Shown one piece after another: positions 37,633 through 49,942 of a DNA stretch of 64,000 nucleotides; the stretch's first letter is position 1; each line of letters starts with the position of its first letter. Position numbers and translations under genes: made by a program. The DNA is from Thermothielavioides terrestris NRRL 8126 (lineage: Eukaryota; Ascomycota; Sordariomycetes; Sordariales; Chaetomiaceae), in contig NC_016457.1 of assembly GCF_000226115.1 (NCBI RefSeq), forward strand, positions 2,356,001 to 2,420,000. Reading direction: 5' to 3'. Below the pieces are notes generated by a model that saw only the letters and a list, made by a program, of their open reading frames with translations, was not told where the DNA came from and did not search any database.

Positions 37633-37649
37633 TTTTAATGGCTAGGCTA

Positions 37650-39027
37650 AGCTAGGGCTATTGGGTTCAACTAGGTCGGGGGTAAAGATCTAGCTATTGT
37701 CTCGAGACTAGTGGCTAGGCCTAGCGGCTAGGGCCTAGGCAAAGGTCTAGGGTCGGTAGGCGTAAGCCTCCTAGGCCTTGGCCTTGACCTAGACCTAGGC
37801 TAGGCAGCTCCTATCCTAGGCCAAGTGTTTTCCCTTATAGGCTAGGCAGTGGGGCAGCTAAAGGCCTTTGTAAGTAGAGCAGTCTATCTTAGCCTACCTA
37901 CCTTCCTAGCTATAGGCCTTAGTTCTATAGCTAGGGCACAGGGCCTCCTTACGGCAGTAGCGTTGGATATGCCCCTACTTCCAACACTTAAAGCACTAGG
38001 TAGGGTTTAAGGTTAGCTAGTATAGCTCGTAGTCGAACAGCTAGGCCCTCTAGAGTAGGCTTTCCTCATAAGCCTTTATAGCCTTGGATTAGTTGGCCAA
38101 GGCAATAAGGATTGTAGCCCTAGTATAGCCCTTAGCCACTAGAAGCCTGAATTTAACCTTGTTAACGCTCTAAAGGCTAATCTCCTATTAAAAAGCAGCC
38201 TCTGAGACCCCTTCTAAGTCCTTACGGTATACCCCTTTGACTAGGATTACAAAGGTCCTTATAGCCTCTTGGGCCTATAGGCCAAAGGCCTTTAGGACCT
38301 ACTTTTCCTAGTTGGCTAAATACCATTCCTTAGTAGCCAAGTCCTTGAAGGTTAGAATAATATCTCTACTAAGGAGCTTCTAGGCTACTATAGCCCTATT
38401 AGGCCTTTCTAAGGCTTGGTTGACGGCCTAGATTACCTAGGTCGGGGTCCTCTTAGCCAGTTCGGCTAGTATACTAGCCCCACATATTGTAAGCTCCCTA
38501 GTAGCCCTAGGTAGGACTACCTTCTAAGGGGCAACAGGGTCCCCTAGAGGGGCCCCCACGGCTACATCTGCCTAGGTTTGGGCCTACGGCTTCCGTTGGT
38601 TGGTTTCTACAATAGCCTTTTTAACCTCTTTAGCTATAAGCCTCTATAGGCCTTGTTCAAGTAGGCTCGCAAGCCCTAAGGCGAGGCCTTCGGCCTAACT
38701 ACTAGCCTAGTAGGCCTCCTTTAGCTTGCCAATAATGCCCTAAGCCTAGGCCTTTGCGTCGGCTAGCACTAGAGCTAGCAGGCTACTCTAGAGGCTTTGA
38801 ATTTCCTTATAGGCCTAGTAGGCCTTTGGCTAGGCCTATATAGCTAGGGGGGGGCCAGTTTAGGCTAGCCTCCCTTCTTTAGGCGCCACAGAGGCGAGGT
38901 TGTTAGCGCCTATCGCTTAGCGGCCATAGTCGACGTTGCCAACCGTCGGCAGGTGTTGGGGCCCAGGCTAGCTCGATAGGGCGGGCGGGTTACGTAAGGG
39001 CGAAAAGTCTAACCGCCAGTCGGCCAT
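37650..39027 (-). pseudogene. LINE ORF1 (gag-like, zinc knuckles), RIP-inactivated
   Basis: The ATG at 39025-39027 opens MADWRLDFSP. The frame continues with TAG interruptions through an Ala/Lys-rich central region to a zinc-knuckle domain at about 38010-37860. That domain matches the CFKCWKWG-type sequence of the plus-strand copy near 40441. Gag-like ORF1 proteins of Tad-clade LINEs bind the element RNA. The 3' limit is approximate. It differs from the plus-strand copy in keeping its start codon. Confidence 0.75.
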
Positions 39028-39407
39028 TGCTAGGTTACCCTATTTTCCACTACCTCCTACACTCGCGCAATGGACTGCGCACAGTGGTGGCCGGTATAGC
39101 TGGATAGGGCTCGGCGAGAGCTTTCGAACGGTAGTAGTTTTAAAGGGTTTGTCGGCGTTGTAGCAAGGATACAAGCTAGCAGAAAGAAGAGAAAAGTTTA
39201 TATAAAAATAGAAAATGCTATAGTTCCTAAAAAAAAAAACTTTTCTCTTCTTTCTACTTGCTTACATCCTTGCTATAACGCCAACAAACCCTTCAAAACC
39301 ACCACCGTTCGAAAGCTCTCGTCGAGCCCTATCCAGCCGTACCGACCACCACTACGCGCAGTCCATTACACGAGCGTAGGAGGTAGTAGAAAACAGGGTA
39401 ATCTAGC

Positions 39408-40760
39408 ATCGGCCGACCAGTGGTCAGACTTTTCGCTCTCACGTGACCTACCCGCCCTACTAGGCTAGCCTAGGCCCCAACACCTGCTAATAGCTAGCAA
39501 CGTCGGCTATAGCCACTAGGCGATAGGCGCTAACAACCCCGCTCCTACAATGCCTAAAGAAGAAAGGCTAGCCTAGGCTAGCCCCCCCCTAGCTATATAG
39601 GCTTAGCCAAAGGCCCACTAGGCCTAAAAGGAAATTCAAAGCCTTTGGAGTAGCTTGCTAGCCCTAGTGCTAGCTAAAGCAAAGGCCTAGGCCTAGGGTA
39701 TTATAAGCAAGCTAAAGGAGGCCTACTAGGCTAGCGGTTAGGCCGAAGGCCCTGCCTTAGGGCCTATAAGCCTACTTTAGCAAGGCCTATAGAAGCTTAT
39801 AGCTAAAGAGGTTAAAAAGGCTATTGTAGAAACCAATCAATGGAAGCTACAAGCCTAAACCTAGGCTAATATAGCTGTGGGGGCCTCTCTAGGGGACCCT
39901 GTTGCCCCTTAGAAGGTAGTCCTACCCAAGGCTGCTAGAGAGCTTACAATATATAAGGCTAGTATACTAGCCAAACTAGCTAAAAGGCCCCTAGCCTAGG
40001 TGATCTAAGCCGTTAACCAAGCCTTAGAAAGGCCTAATAGAGCTATAGCAGCCTAGAAGCTCCCTAGTAGAGATATTATTCTAACTTTCAAAGACCTAGC
40101 TACTAAGGAATAATACTTAGCCAACTAGGAAAAGTGGGTCCCAAAGGCCTTTGGCCTATAGGCTTGTAAAGCTACAAGGACCTTCGTAATCCTAGTTAAA
40201 GGGGTATACCGCAAGGACCTAGAAGGGGTCTTAGAGGCTACTTTCCAATAGGAGATTAGCCTCTAGAGCGTCGACAAAGTCAAATTTAGGCTCCTAGTAG
40301 CTAAAGGCTATACTAGGGCTACAATCCTTATTACCTTAGCCGACTAAGCTAAGGCTACGAAGGCCTACGAAGAAGGCCTGCTCTAGAGGGCCCAGCTATT
40401 CAACTACGAGCTATACTAGCCAACCTTGAACCCTACCTAGTGCTTCAAGTGCTAGAAGTGGGGGTATATCCAACGCTACTACTATAAAGAGGCCCTATGC
40501 CCTAGCTATAGAACTAAGGCCTATAGCTAGGAAGGTAGGTAGGCTAAGATAGACTACCTTACTTGCAAAGGCCTTCGGCTACCTTACTACCTAGCCTATA
40601 GGGGAAAGCACTTAGCCTAGGATAGGGGCTGCCTAGCCCGGGCCTAGGCCAAGGCCAAGGCCTAAGAGGCCTACGCCTACCGACCTTGGACCTTTGCCTA
40701 GGCCCTAGCCGCTAGGCCTAGTCACTAGCCTTAAGATAACGGTCGAATCTTTGCCTTTAA
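39408..40760 (+). pseudogene. LINE ORF1 (gag-like, zinc knuckles), RIP-inactivated
   Basis: The expected start codon context at 39408 reads ATCGGCC where the partner copy has ATGGCC. A one-base insertion therefore destroyed the start. The downstream frame (codons congruent to 1 mod 3) carries Ala/Lys-rich sequence and a zinc-knuckle module at about 40441-40640 (CFKCWKWG, then CPSYRTK and a GKHL stretch). TAG codons interrupt it. The 3' end is approximate; an in-frame coding-like run seems to continue into the tRNA-like segment. Confidence 0.75.
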
Positions 40761-40804
40761 CCTAGTTGAACCTAATAGCCCTAGCTTAGCCTAGCTATTA
40801 AAAC

Positions 40805-40916
40805 GGCCCTATAGCAGGCCTAGCGGTATTGCAGTTGCAACCTAGGAGGTAGCTTAGGACCTAATGTAGCGCTAGCTTAATTATAACTTTGTAAGTTCGA
40901 TTCCTACCTAGGGCTT
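40805..40916 (+). other. tRNA-like segment inside the plus-strand LINE
   Basis: The A-box-like AGGCCTAGCGG is at 40816-40826 and a second A-box-like TAGCTTAGGAC at 40850-40860. The B-box-like AGTTCGATTCC is at 40894-40904. The T-stem would be 40891-40895 with 40903-40907 around loop TTCGATT. GCCCTA at 40806-40811 can pair with TAGGGC at 40909-40914. The length is too long for a plain tRNA without an intron, so I call it tRNA-like only. Confidence 0.35.
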
Positions 40917-41012
40917 CGCTTTTCAAGCTAGCTAACCTAGCCAACCACCTAGCCAACTACCTAGCCAACCAGAGGCCTAGAGTCTAACCTAGCCGACCAC
41001 CCTCGACCACCC

Positions 41013-44000
41013 AATGGCGCTATAACTATACAGATCCTGTCGTAGAACACCTAGGGCAGCAAAGAGGCGATTAAGGCCCTGCTTAAGGAGTCCGATTTCG
41101 ATATCCTAGCTATCTAAGAACCGTAGGTCAACCCGTTTACCAAGTTGACCTACTGCCCTCGAAGCTCTTAATACCACTTGGTCTATAAGCCTAAGGCTTA
41201 GGCAGCCCTATATATTACTAAGCGCTATAGGGTTAGCTAATAGGACTATAGTATAGAGGATCTTTGGTACTAGATCTAGCTAGAATAGGGCCTTAAGGTC
41301 TAGTTGGTTTACAACCCTCTAGACTCTAAGGAGGTACTAAGCAAGCTCCTATAGCTACCTGCCCCTATAGTGCCTATGGTCCTAGCGGGGGACTTTAACC
41401 TCTACCACCTTTGCTAGGACTAGTATAGCCGGCTAGATCAAAGGGCCAACGAGCTGCTCGATCTAGCTATCCAGTGGGATCTTGAACTTCGTACGCCCTA
41501 TAGGGCTATAACTTGGGCCCCCTAAGGCCGTTGGCTAGCTCGGCCATCGACCATTGACTATATTTGGGCCTCTATAGGCCTATAAGGCACCTACTATGGC
41601 CTAGACACTAGGGGGCGGTCCAACCACTACTCCTAGGCCCTCGAAGCCCTAGTATTTGGGCCTAGAGGGTGCTAGGACAGCTATCCAACAGGGTAGGCCT
41701 AGGGTATAATGCGGAAGGATGAGGTCGAAGCTAAAGCGAAGACCTTGCCTATTACAATAGGGCTTACCTTAGGTAAGCTTACTAGGTAGGCTACAACAGC
41801 CTAGGGCCTGCAAAAGGCCTTCGATAAGTTAATAGCCGAGCTATAGGCTATCGTAAGCTGTACTACCCCTTAGAAACGGCTCTACTAAGGCTTCTAAGCC
41901 CTATAGTGGTCCCTAGAGATCTAAGATCTTCGAAAATAGGCTAGGCAAGCTAAGAGGGCCTACAAAGCAGTCCCTACCCCCAAGCACTAGACAAGCTACA
42001 ATAGGGCTACCAAGGCACTGTTAAGGGCTATTAAGGCCTCTAAAACAGCTAACTAAAGGGCTACCCTCTAGGAGGCTAGCGATAACTAGGCTCTGCTATA
42101 GAGGCTAGAAAAGTAGGCTCGGCTTAAGAGCTATACCTCTGTCGACCCCCCTAAGCTCCTAGCCCTTTAAGTGGCCTAGGGGGCCCCTAGCCTAACTACC
42201 TTCGAGGCTAAGGCCTAGGCTCTTATAGACCGGTTTTTCCTAAACCTACTTATCGACCTCTCTAATATCTAAGACCCTAGCTTTGCCTAGGACTAGCCTA
42301 GCTAGCTCACTATTAAATAGGGGGTAATACCTAAAGACATTAGCCGAGCTCTATAGGGCGCTACCCTATAGAAGGCCCTAGGAGAAGACCTCCTATCTAC
42401 TGGCCTACTTAAGGCCTATAGCTAACCACTGGCCTAGATCTTAGCTATATTGGCCACTAGGTGCCTATAGATAGGGTAGTTCCCCCTACGTTTCAAAGTA
42501 GCTAAAACAGTAGTGCTATAGAAGCCTAGCAAGCCTCTAGCAATATACTAGACCCTTGCTAGCTATAGGCCTATCGCTCTATTGTCTACTATTAGCAAGG
42601 TTATAGAGGCAGTAGTAGCGAAGAGGGTTGTAGAGGCTACTAAAGCCAATAGCCTGCTCCCTAAAGAATAAATGGGCAACAGAGCCTATAGGTCTATAGA
42701 GCTGGCAATACAGCTAGTAGTAGCCTAGGTCTAAGAGGCCTAGAGGCAATGGGCGGCGGCCTCGCTCTTATAGCTTAATATCTCTAGGGCCTTCGATATA
42801 GTCAACTATTCTAGGCTCCTAGCCACCCTTTAAGACCTTAGCTACCTAAGGTGGCTAGTTTTATAGATTAAGGCCTAGCTAGTTAACCAATTAGCTATCC
42901 TCTATTTCGATAGGAAGGCTATAGAGCCTATCCCAGTAGTGGCAGGGGTCCCCTAGGGCTTCCCCCTATCCCTAGTGCTATTCCTACTCTATATTAGCAC
43001 CTTATATAGGGTATTAAAAGAGAGGCACCTACATCTAGGCCTAGTAGGGTTTACCGACGATACTAACCTACTAGCCTTTAGTAGAACCCTAGAAGCCAAT
43101 GTCCGGCAATTAGAAAAAGCTTAGGATATATACCTATAGTAGGCTAAAACCTAGGGTATAGCCTTTATAGCTGAAAAAAGCGAGCTAGTGCACTTTAACA
43201 AAGGCTAGTAGCAATAGGCTATCCCAATGCACTTAGCTCTACTATAGGGGGGGGGAACTAGGCCTATATAGCCTACCTAGTTAGCTAGGTTCCTAGGAGC
43301 TTAGCTAGACTAGAGGCTACAGTAGAGGGCCTATAGGACGGCTATAGAGGGCAAGCTATAGACCTAGGAGTATACTCTAACTAGGATTACTATAAAGACT
43401 TAGGGCCCTAGCCTAGCCTAGGCTAGGGAAATCTATACCAAGTGTATATATAGTGCTATAGCCTACAGTGTCTCTATTGCCTACACTCCTACCCCCCCCT
43501 AGGGCTAGCCCTAGGGCATTGCTAAAGGCCTAGCCAAGGCCTAGAACTGTAGCTTCTAGGTGGTCACTAGGGCCTACTAGGCTACGTCTACCTATACCCT
43601 CGAGACCAAAGCCTAGGTTCCCCCTCTAGACCTATACCTTAATAAAAGGCTAGTAGACTTCGAGAGGCGAATTCGACGACTGGTCCTCCTAGGGGGCTAA
43701 AGGCCTATCGACATTATAAATAGGGCCTGCCTTAGGCTCTATAAGAGGTTTAGGAAGCCTAGAGGCCGAAGGGGGCTCTAGGGGGCGTAGGGGCTATAAG
43801 AGCCTATAACAGTAGAAAAGCAAGCCCTAGCGGTGCTGCAATAGGCTAGCTATAGGCCTACTAGGCAGGCGTTTAAAGAGGCTTAGGAGGAGCGGTGGAA
43901 GTAAAGGGTTTAGGTATAGGGTAGGAAGCCTAGGAGGCTAGCCGACTAGGACCCCCCTGATTTCCTCTTTACCAATAGGGCCTTAGCCTAGTATCAAGGC

Positions 44001-44524
44001 CTAACCAAGGCCTAGAGCTCTCTACTAACCTAGGCTAGGGTAGGGGCTATAGGTCTTTGAGGCTTCCTTTTTAAGGCTTAGGTCCTAGACGTTAATACCC
44101 CCCTCTGTGCCTACGGTGAAGGTATAGAAACGGTGGAGCACTTGGTGGTCTAGTGCAGGTACTCCCTAAGGCCTAGACCCTGGGCACCCTGGGCTATATA
44201 GACCTGCTTGGACCTCTACTATGTATTGCGTGGTAGAGGGGCCTAGGCTCGTAGGCTTGCAAGGGGGGTGGTTAACTGGCTCCTACAGTTAGGCCAGCTT
44301 CTAGAGTATAGGCTAGCCGCAAGGCTAGACCTTGCCTAGGAGCCTGGCCCAAGCTAGCCCCGAGCTACTGGGCCTACTTGGCCTAGCCACTCTTTTTTTT
44401 TCCCTTTTCTTTATAGTATTGGGACTCAGACTCGTTCGTTCGTTTCGTTTTCCTTAATTCTAAAGGTCGGATACAGGTTTTTCATCCGGCCCTCGGGGCA
44501 CGGTTTTCCTATATATAAGCGGTA
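41013..44524 (+). pseudogene. LINE ORF2 (endonuclease and reverse transcriptase), RIP-inactivated
   Basis: The frame (codons congruent to 0 mod 3) opens near AATGGC at 41013. The EEP endonuclease runs to about 41,680, with LAGDFNLYH near 41385 and STIDYIWAS near 41545. The RT palm lies at about 42,760-43,090, with an FTDDTN box at 43050-43067 where the LINE at 24349 still has FADDTN. A C-terminal LCAYGEGIETVEHLVVQC motif is near 44110-44155. TAG stops are spread throughout. The 3' end is uncertain. Confidence 0.82.
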
Positions 44525-44600
44525 GAAGGACTGGCGAGCCCTGGCCAAGGGCACATCGGAGTAGGAAATAATAATAAAAATAATAATAGAAAATGCTATA

Positions 44601-45940
44601 TAGAGTCTAAGGCAATTATAAGAGAAAAGGCAGAGACTTATAGCATTTTGTCTAATAACAAAAAATTTGCTTAGCCTATCCATTTTGTCCTAAGATTATA
44701 TATAGATCTATCCGATAATTGGATTTAGACCTTTATCTAAAGATAAGATAAGGATTCTTATCTAAAGGTAGTATTTCATTAGTAGTATCTACTTAGTACT
44801 AACACTAGTAATTATACTAGCTATATAGTAGGAAAACTCTAAGGTAAAAGTAGGTTAGAATTTCTCTACTACCTTAGAATACAATGTCGACCTTTTTATC
44901 CCCCTTAGTAAAGAATGTTGTAAGAAACTATTTGTCTATATAACTCTGTCCTCAAGACACTAAGACCTAGCGCTAACCCTTTTTCTTAGGCTTAGCCTAC
45001 TCCTCTTCTTTCTCTTCCTACGACTTTAGCTCCTTTTTAATTATACTAATCTAGTCCTTAAGCTCCTTTATAGATATATACTAATAGGACTCTTTGCTAA
45101 TCCTTAGGAACTTATTGTACTTAGTCTAGGCCAACTTTTCCTTCTCTTTATTATAGTAGGCTAAAGCTATTAGAAACTTTTAGAATTAAAGTTTTTTTAA
45201 AGCAATATACCTTAATAGTATATACAAGTAGTTGCATTTCTAGAGTAGTAACAGTTGGTATATAACCCCTCTAGGTAACTAATACCTAGCTAGATATATA
45301 TAATTCCTAGCCCTATATTGTTAGGTAAAATACAATTTTTACAAGTATTAAGGCTATTAGTATACTTAAGAAATAGATAGTAAGCAATAGCTATATATTA
45401 TATTTAGTTAGTAAGTTTCTAAGGGGCGTCTATCTTTACCCTATCCTTCTAGATTTACTTAGAGATCTAAAGCTAGCGAAGCTTCTATAACCCTAGTTAG
45501 TAGAGTAAAAACTTTTGAAACTAAAACTTAGATATCTTACCTAATTGTCCTTAATAATCGAACGAGCCTAGTTGAATATATAGACCTAGAGCTTATTTAT
45601 AACCTAAGTAGTCTATATTAAGTCGTCCTAGTAGTCCTTAACTGCTTTAGGCAGCTTAGATAGCAATTGGTTTTTCTAAGTAAAGTCAGAAAGTAGCAAA
45701 GGCGCTATAGTTTCTATTGCCTAAGGTTAGCTAAATCATTTAAGAAACTTAAGCAACTATAGAAAAAATCTACTAAGGTAGGATTTAAGGAATAGGGCTA
45801 ATTAGAATTAGTAGCACGACCAACAACTTAGTTTAATTGAGTACAATTGAATATTAGAATATAGTTTAGGAAATGGAATAGGGAATAGTAGCGAGCTATA
45901 GCTAAAAATTCTTTATTGTATAGAGCGAGGAGCGATTTTC
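44601..45940 (-). other. RIP-degraded inter-element region with a repeated coding-like module
   Basis: The minus strand shows coding-like stretches with TAG/TAA interruptions: a Lys/Glu-rich segment at about 45,150-44,960 and another from about 45,700 down to 45,430. The block 45434-45500 matches the plus strand of 23485-23553, indicating a second copy of the same unknown element. Composition changes to normal GC content near 45,940. Confidence 0.4.
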
Positions 45941-46833
45941 AAAATTGGGTTGTAGCGGGGCCAGCTTGTTTGTTTAGGTGGTAGTCAATTGTAAACGAGT
46001 GTCACGTTTATGGACAGTGAAGGACTTGGAGCGCTGTACCCCAAGCATCCCTGCAACGCCGCACTCCACAACTGTAGGTATGGCCCACTCTACTCCGCAG
46101 TGTACGCTACACTCCACTATTGGAGTCGCCAACGGCAGGGTACCGCAATCCGGACCACGGCGGCGGGTCCCACTTGCGGATACACGAGTCATTGAATATT
46201 ACACTAACAGGTTACCACAGTACGGAGGTTATGTAGGTACGCAGTAAAAGATGCTGCCTGTATACGGAGTAGGCACCTACGAAGGAGGTCGCTCGAAAGG
46301 TGTCCAGGAGTCTGTGGACCACCAATTCTCATCAAGCAAAGGAATTTCCGGCTGAAATCAAAATGCAGCGCAGTGTGAGAAAAGCTGTGAAGGAAGCTAC
46401 TGCGTACCTCTCTCCCTTTCTTTGACTTGCATACGATGGAATACCTATTGGAAGGTACGGTATGGAGCGCCCTGCTCGACAAACGCGCGCTCTTGGCACA
46501 GACCACCGTGGTCTTGCAACCAAGGCTATGGAAGCTCATATGCAAGGCTGGCGGCATGTTGCATGCCGCAGTGGCGGGGCTGGTTTCTTTCTCGCAACGA
46601 CCTGACCCCCTGATGACGGAGCTCCCACACGCCTCCCAGAAGAAGACCACAGTAAATAACCGTTCCTGATTTTGCGGGGAACCTCGCCTTGCCCAAGACA
46701 GGCAAAATTTTTCCCCTTCGAGTTTGCTCGCACTCGGCGCGTCAGTACAACCAGCGCCTCGGCGTGGCAACGCACTGGACGCGATCCGCGACACGAACTA
46801 CAGAACTAGCCGCCGGTTAGGCAACCAACGACA
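45941..46833. other. Intergenic region between repeat block and elf1
   Basis: GC content and dinucleotide use are normal here. ORFs up to 196 codons exist on both strands (for example minus 46204-46794). They overlap each other, lack recognisable domains and are best taken as chance frames. It presumably holds the elf1 promoter and 5' UTR. I see no RNA gene. Confidence 0.5.
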
Positions 46834-47415
46834 ATGGGCAAACGTAAGAAGAGCTCAAGAAAGCCTCAGGCGCCAAAGAAGGTATATACGATCCATCCTG
46901 GCACATGGCCGCGGTGGCACTGGACGCTGACGCTTCCCGGCTCCAGCGCGAGTCGCTCCCGAGGACGTTCACATGCCTCTTCTGCAACCACGAGAACGCG
47001 GTCGAAGTCAAGCTCGAAAAGAAGGCCGGTTTCGGTCTACTCAACTGCAGGATCTGCGGTCAAAAATTCCAATGCGCCATCAACTGTATGCTCGGAAAGC
47101 AAGGCTTCCATAGCGGAAAGAAAGTTCAGGAGCGCTAATCCACCCGCGTACCAGACCTCGCCGCGCCCATCGACGTCTACAGCGAATGGGTCGACGCAGC
47201 AGGTAGGCGCCTCTTATCTTCTCTCTCATCTTTAGGCTTTCTGCGATGGAGGCTGATCGGGCTTCGCAGAGGCTGTTGCAGAGGAGGCGCGCCAAGACGG
47301 TGGCAAGTTAAGCAGCAGGCGTGCGGGTGAGGCGAGCCGGGGGATAAATGAAGAGGACGACATGGATGGCTATGAAGGCGAGGGCATCGTCCCGGATGAT
47401 GAGCCCTACGATTGA
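46834..47415 (+). CDS. elf1: Transcription elongation factor 1 homolog (Elf1), zinc-binding
   Basis: Four exons (46834-46881, 46947-47085, 47155-47202, 47270-47415) give 126 residues. The start MGKRKKSSRKP is the basic tail typical of Elf1. A zinc ribbon uses Cys26, Cys29, Cys50 and Cys53, followed by an AAPIDVYSEWVDA segment that is hallmark Elf1 sequence. The C-terminus is acidic (EEDDMDGYEGEG), as in fungal members. Elf1 binds RNA polymerase II and helps it transcribe through chromatin. All three introns have GT-AG borders, are 63-69 bp long and keep the frame; the second contains a GCTAATC branch-like site. It is convergent with the uracil phosphoribosyltransferase gene, 214 bp apart. Confidence 0.95.
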
Positions 47416-47629
47416 TTTAGGTTACGAAAGGCCAGGCGTTTACTCCAACTACTTCAAAACTCTGGGTTGGGACGGGGAAGGGTGTTCTGGAACCTGTAAC
47501 GGGTCGCGGGCGACATCGATCAACACGTCACGAGGAGGCATATTCTGGAAAAGTCGTGCTACTAGGTGGAATACGTAATGCTACGCCGGAATTATGCGGA
47601 AGAGTACGTGATTGTTGGGAAGCGACTCT

Positions 47630-48536
<907 letters not shown>

Positions 48537-49942
48537 TGCGCTTGCGGGATCCGGCTTAATGCATCAAAGCAGCTTCGAGTGGTCGCAGAGGACTTGAAAG
48601 GTGAAAGGCGGAGCTGAAGAATTCCCGCCAGATACTTTACTGCCCGAGACCGACGAAAGTTGCCGTGAAAACGGGAGAGGCTTGGAATGTCAGTTCAGTA
48701 ACTCGGGTGGCTCAAGGCAGGGTTCTGCGAGCAGATAGAACAACAGGGCTGTTGTTCATGCTCCTGACGGTGTACAATCTCAGTAAATCTATTCACAGCC
48801 CCTCTCAGTTCTTATCGGATGCATGAAGGGGAACCCAGTACTGTGGTGCAGAAACCAACCCCACAAGAGCGGATGAACAAAAGCCACTGGAAAGCAGCAG
48901 CGCCGCAACCGCAATTGGGCCTGTTCTTTGCTCTTTTCATCACGAATGATCCGCGTAACATAGAATGCATTGGGAAATTCAGAAATTTCAGGACCGTAGA
49001 GTACGTGAGGTAGAGAGAGCGCTTTTCCCGTTAGTTGGTCTCTAAGGTACGCTTCCTACTGGACAGTAGGCACCTGAGTTACCTTAGGTAGGCCTTCCTC
49101 GTGGCGGTGGCCGGATTGGCACGGAGCAGCCATCATCTCCAAGTATCAAACCATATCCTCCGTTCCTGGTAGTTAGCGCTCCGAGGCCCAACCCGCAAGC
49201 AAATCTGAAAAGGACGTAACTAGTGTAAATGCGCATGATCAGGGTTCAGAAACATGCTGCCAATCGCGATCATGACTGCGTAATTTTCTCCTCCAAACAC
49301 CAATATCCTTCCACTAGAGCGTGTAAACTAAGGTAAGTACCTCCCGTCCTTATTTTGATAGGTACCTGTAAGGTTGTGTGTGTTTCGTGGCGGGCCTGGT
49401 ATCAACGGGGGTAGCTCGGTATCAGGTATTGGTTCCTTTGCACCTTTTGAACTTGCTTTTGGCTCTTGGTGTAACTCTTCCGGACGCAGTAGTGGAGTGA
49501 ATCCGTACCCAGGGGCATGCCCTTTACCGCGCCAGAGAAACGGACGCACGGGCCTTGTCTCAGGTGCAATGTGGGGTTCGGCTGCCGGGGCAGGGCATGT
49601 TTCCAAACAACAACATCGCGGGCGCTTGCGACTGGTGCAGAACAGCATCTCCCATGCAACACCTTCCCAAACAGGTTGCGCGACCGGTCTGTCTTGCCAA
49701 AGGCATAAACCAGGCACGGGAATGAACTCAACGTTGGCTTCAGTTCTCCATTCTACCAACTGCCGCTCAAATTTCTTCCTCGCAGCGTGTCCCCCGAAGG
49801 CCGCCGACTCTTGAACACCCGCTTGGCCGAGGGCTTCCATCGTCTGAGCGTCGCATCGCAGATGCGCAAGCAGATAGCGCATTTTGAGCCAAGCAACTAG
49901 CCCAGTACCAGAAGCTCATCCTCGCTTCTTCGAACCTTCACT
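48537..49942. promoter_or_regulatory. Divergent intergenic region between UPRT and WAPL genes
   Basis: This 1.4-kb region separates two outward-facing genes and must contain both promoters. I could not pick out a convincing TATA or other core element. A 184-codon minus-strand frame lies inside it (49328-49882; listed separately). Confidence 0.5.
49328..49882 (-). CDS. Hypothetical ORF, doubtful
   Basis: A single-exon 184-codon frame starts MRYLLAHLRCDAQTM only 60 bp from the divergent WAPL start. It has no recognisable domain, is Pro/Arg-rich, and overlaps a 146-codon frame on the other strand. The length is somewhat more than chance predicts, but base composition can produce this. It could also be a fragment of a spliced gene I do not recognise. 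Confidence 0.2.
   Translation of the reverse strand: MRYLLAHLRCDAQTMEALGQAGVQESAAFGGHAARKKFERQLVEWRTEANVEFIPVPGLCLWQDRPVAQPVWEGVAWEMLFCTSRKRPRCCCLETCPAPAAEPHIAPETRPVRPFLWRGKGHAPGYGFTPLLRPEELHQEPKASSKGAKEPIPDTELPPLIPGPPRNTHNLTGTYQNKDGRYLP

Larger units (their letters stand above)
33854..39196 (-). mobile_element. Near full-length Tad1/jockey-like LINE (minus strand)
   Basis: The 3' tail on the left is an (ATT)n run at about 33858-33878. The 5' end is on the right at 39196. A perfect 13-bp target duplication TTTATATAAAAAT flanks it (33841-33853 and 39197-39209). ORF1 starts at 39027 and has zinc knuckles. ORF2 holds an endonuclease/exonuclease/phosphatase-type endonuclease, RT and a C-terminal Cys/His motif. 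RIP stops interrupt both frames. The next LINE starts only 26 bp beyond its 5' end, in the opposite orientation. Confidence 0.93.
39223..44586 (+). mobile_element. Near full-length Tad1/jockey-like LINE (plus strand)
   Basis: The 5' end is at about 39223 and the 3' AT-rich tail (AATAATAATAAAAATAATA type) ends at about 44586. A 14-bp target duplication TAGAAAATGCTATA flanks it (39209-39222 and 44587-44600). Its sequence is the reverse complement of 33854-39196 apart from RIP transitions. It inserted next to the 5' end of that LINE. The A-run at 39229-39239 is part of its 5' extremity and is absent from the partner copy. Confidence 0.93.

Noticed and set aside
46204..46794. 196-codon minus-strand frame upstream of elf1
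   Set aside because: No domain, overlaps multiple frames on both strands, and Cys/Ser-rich without spacing pattern.
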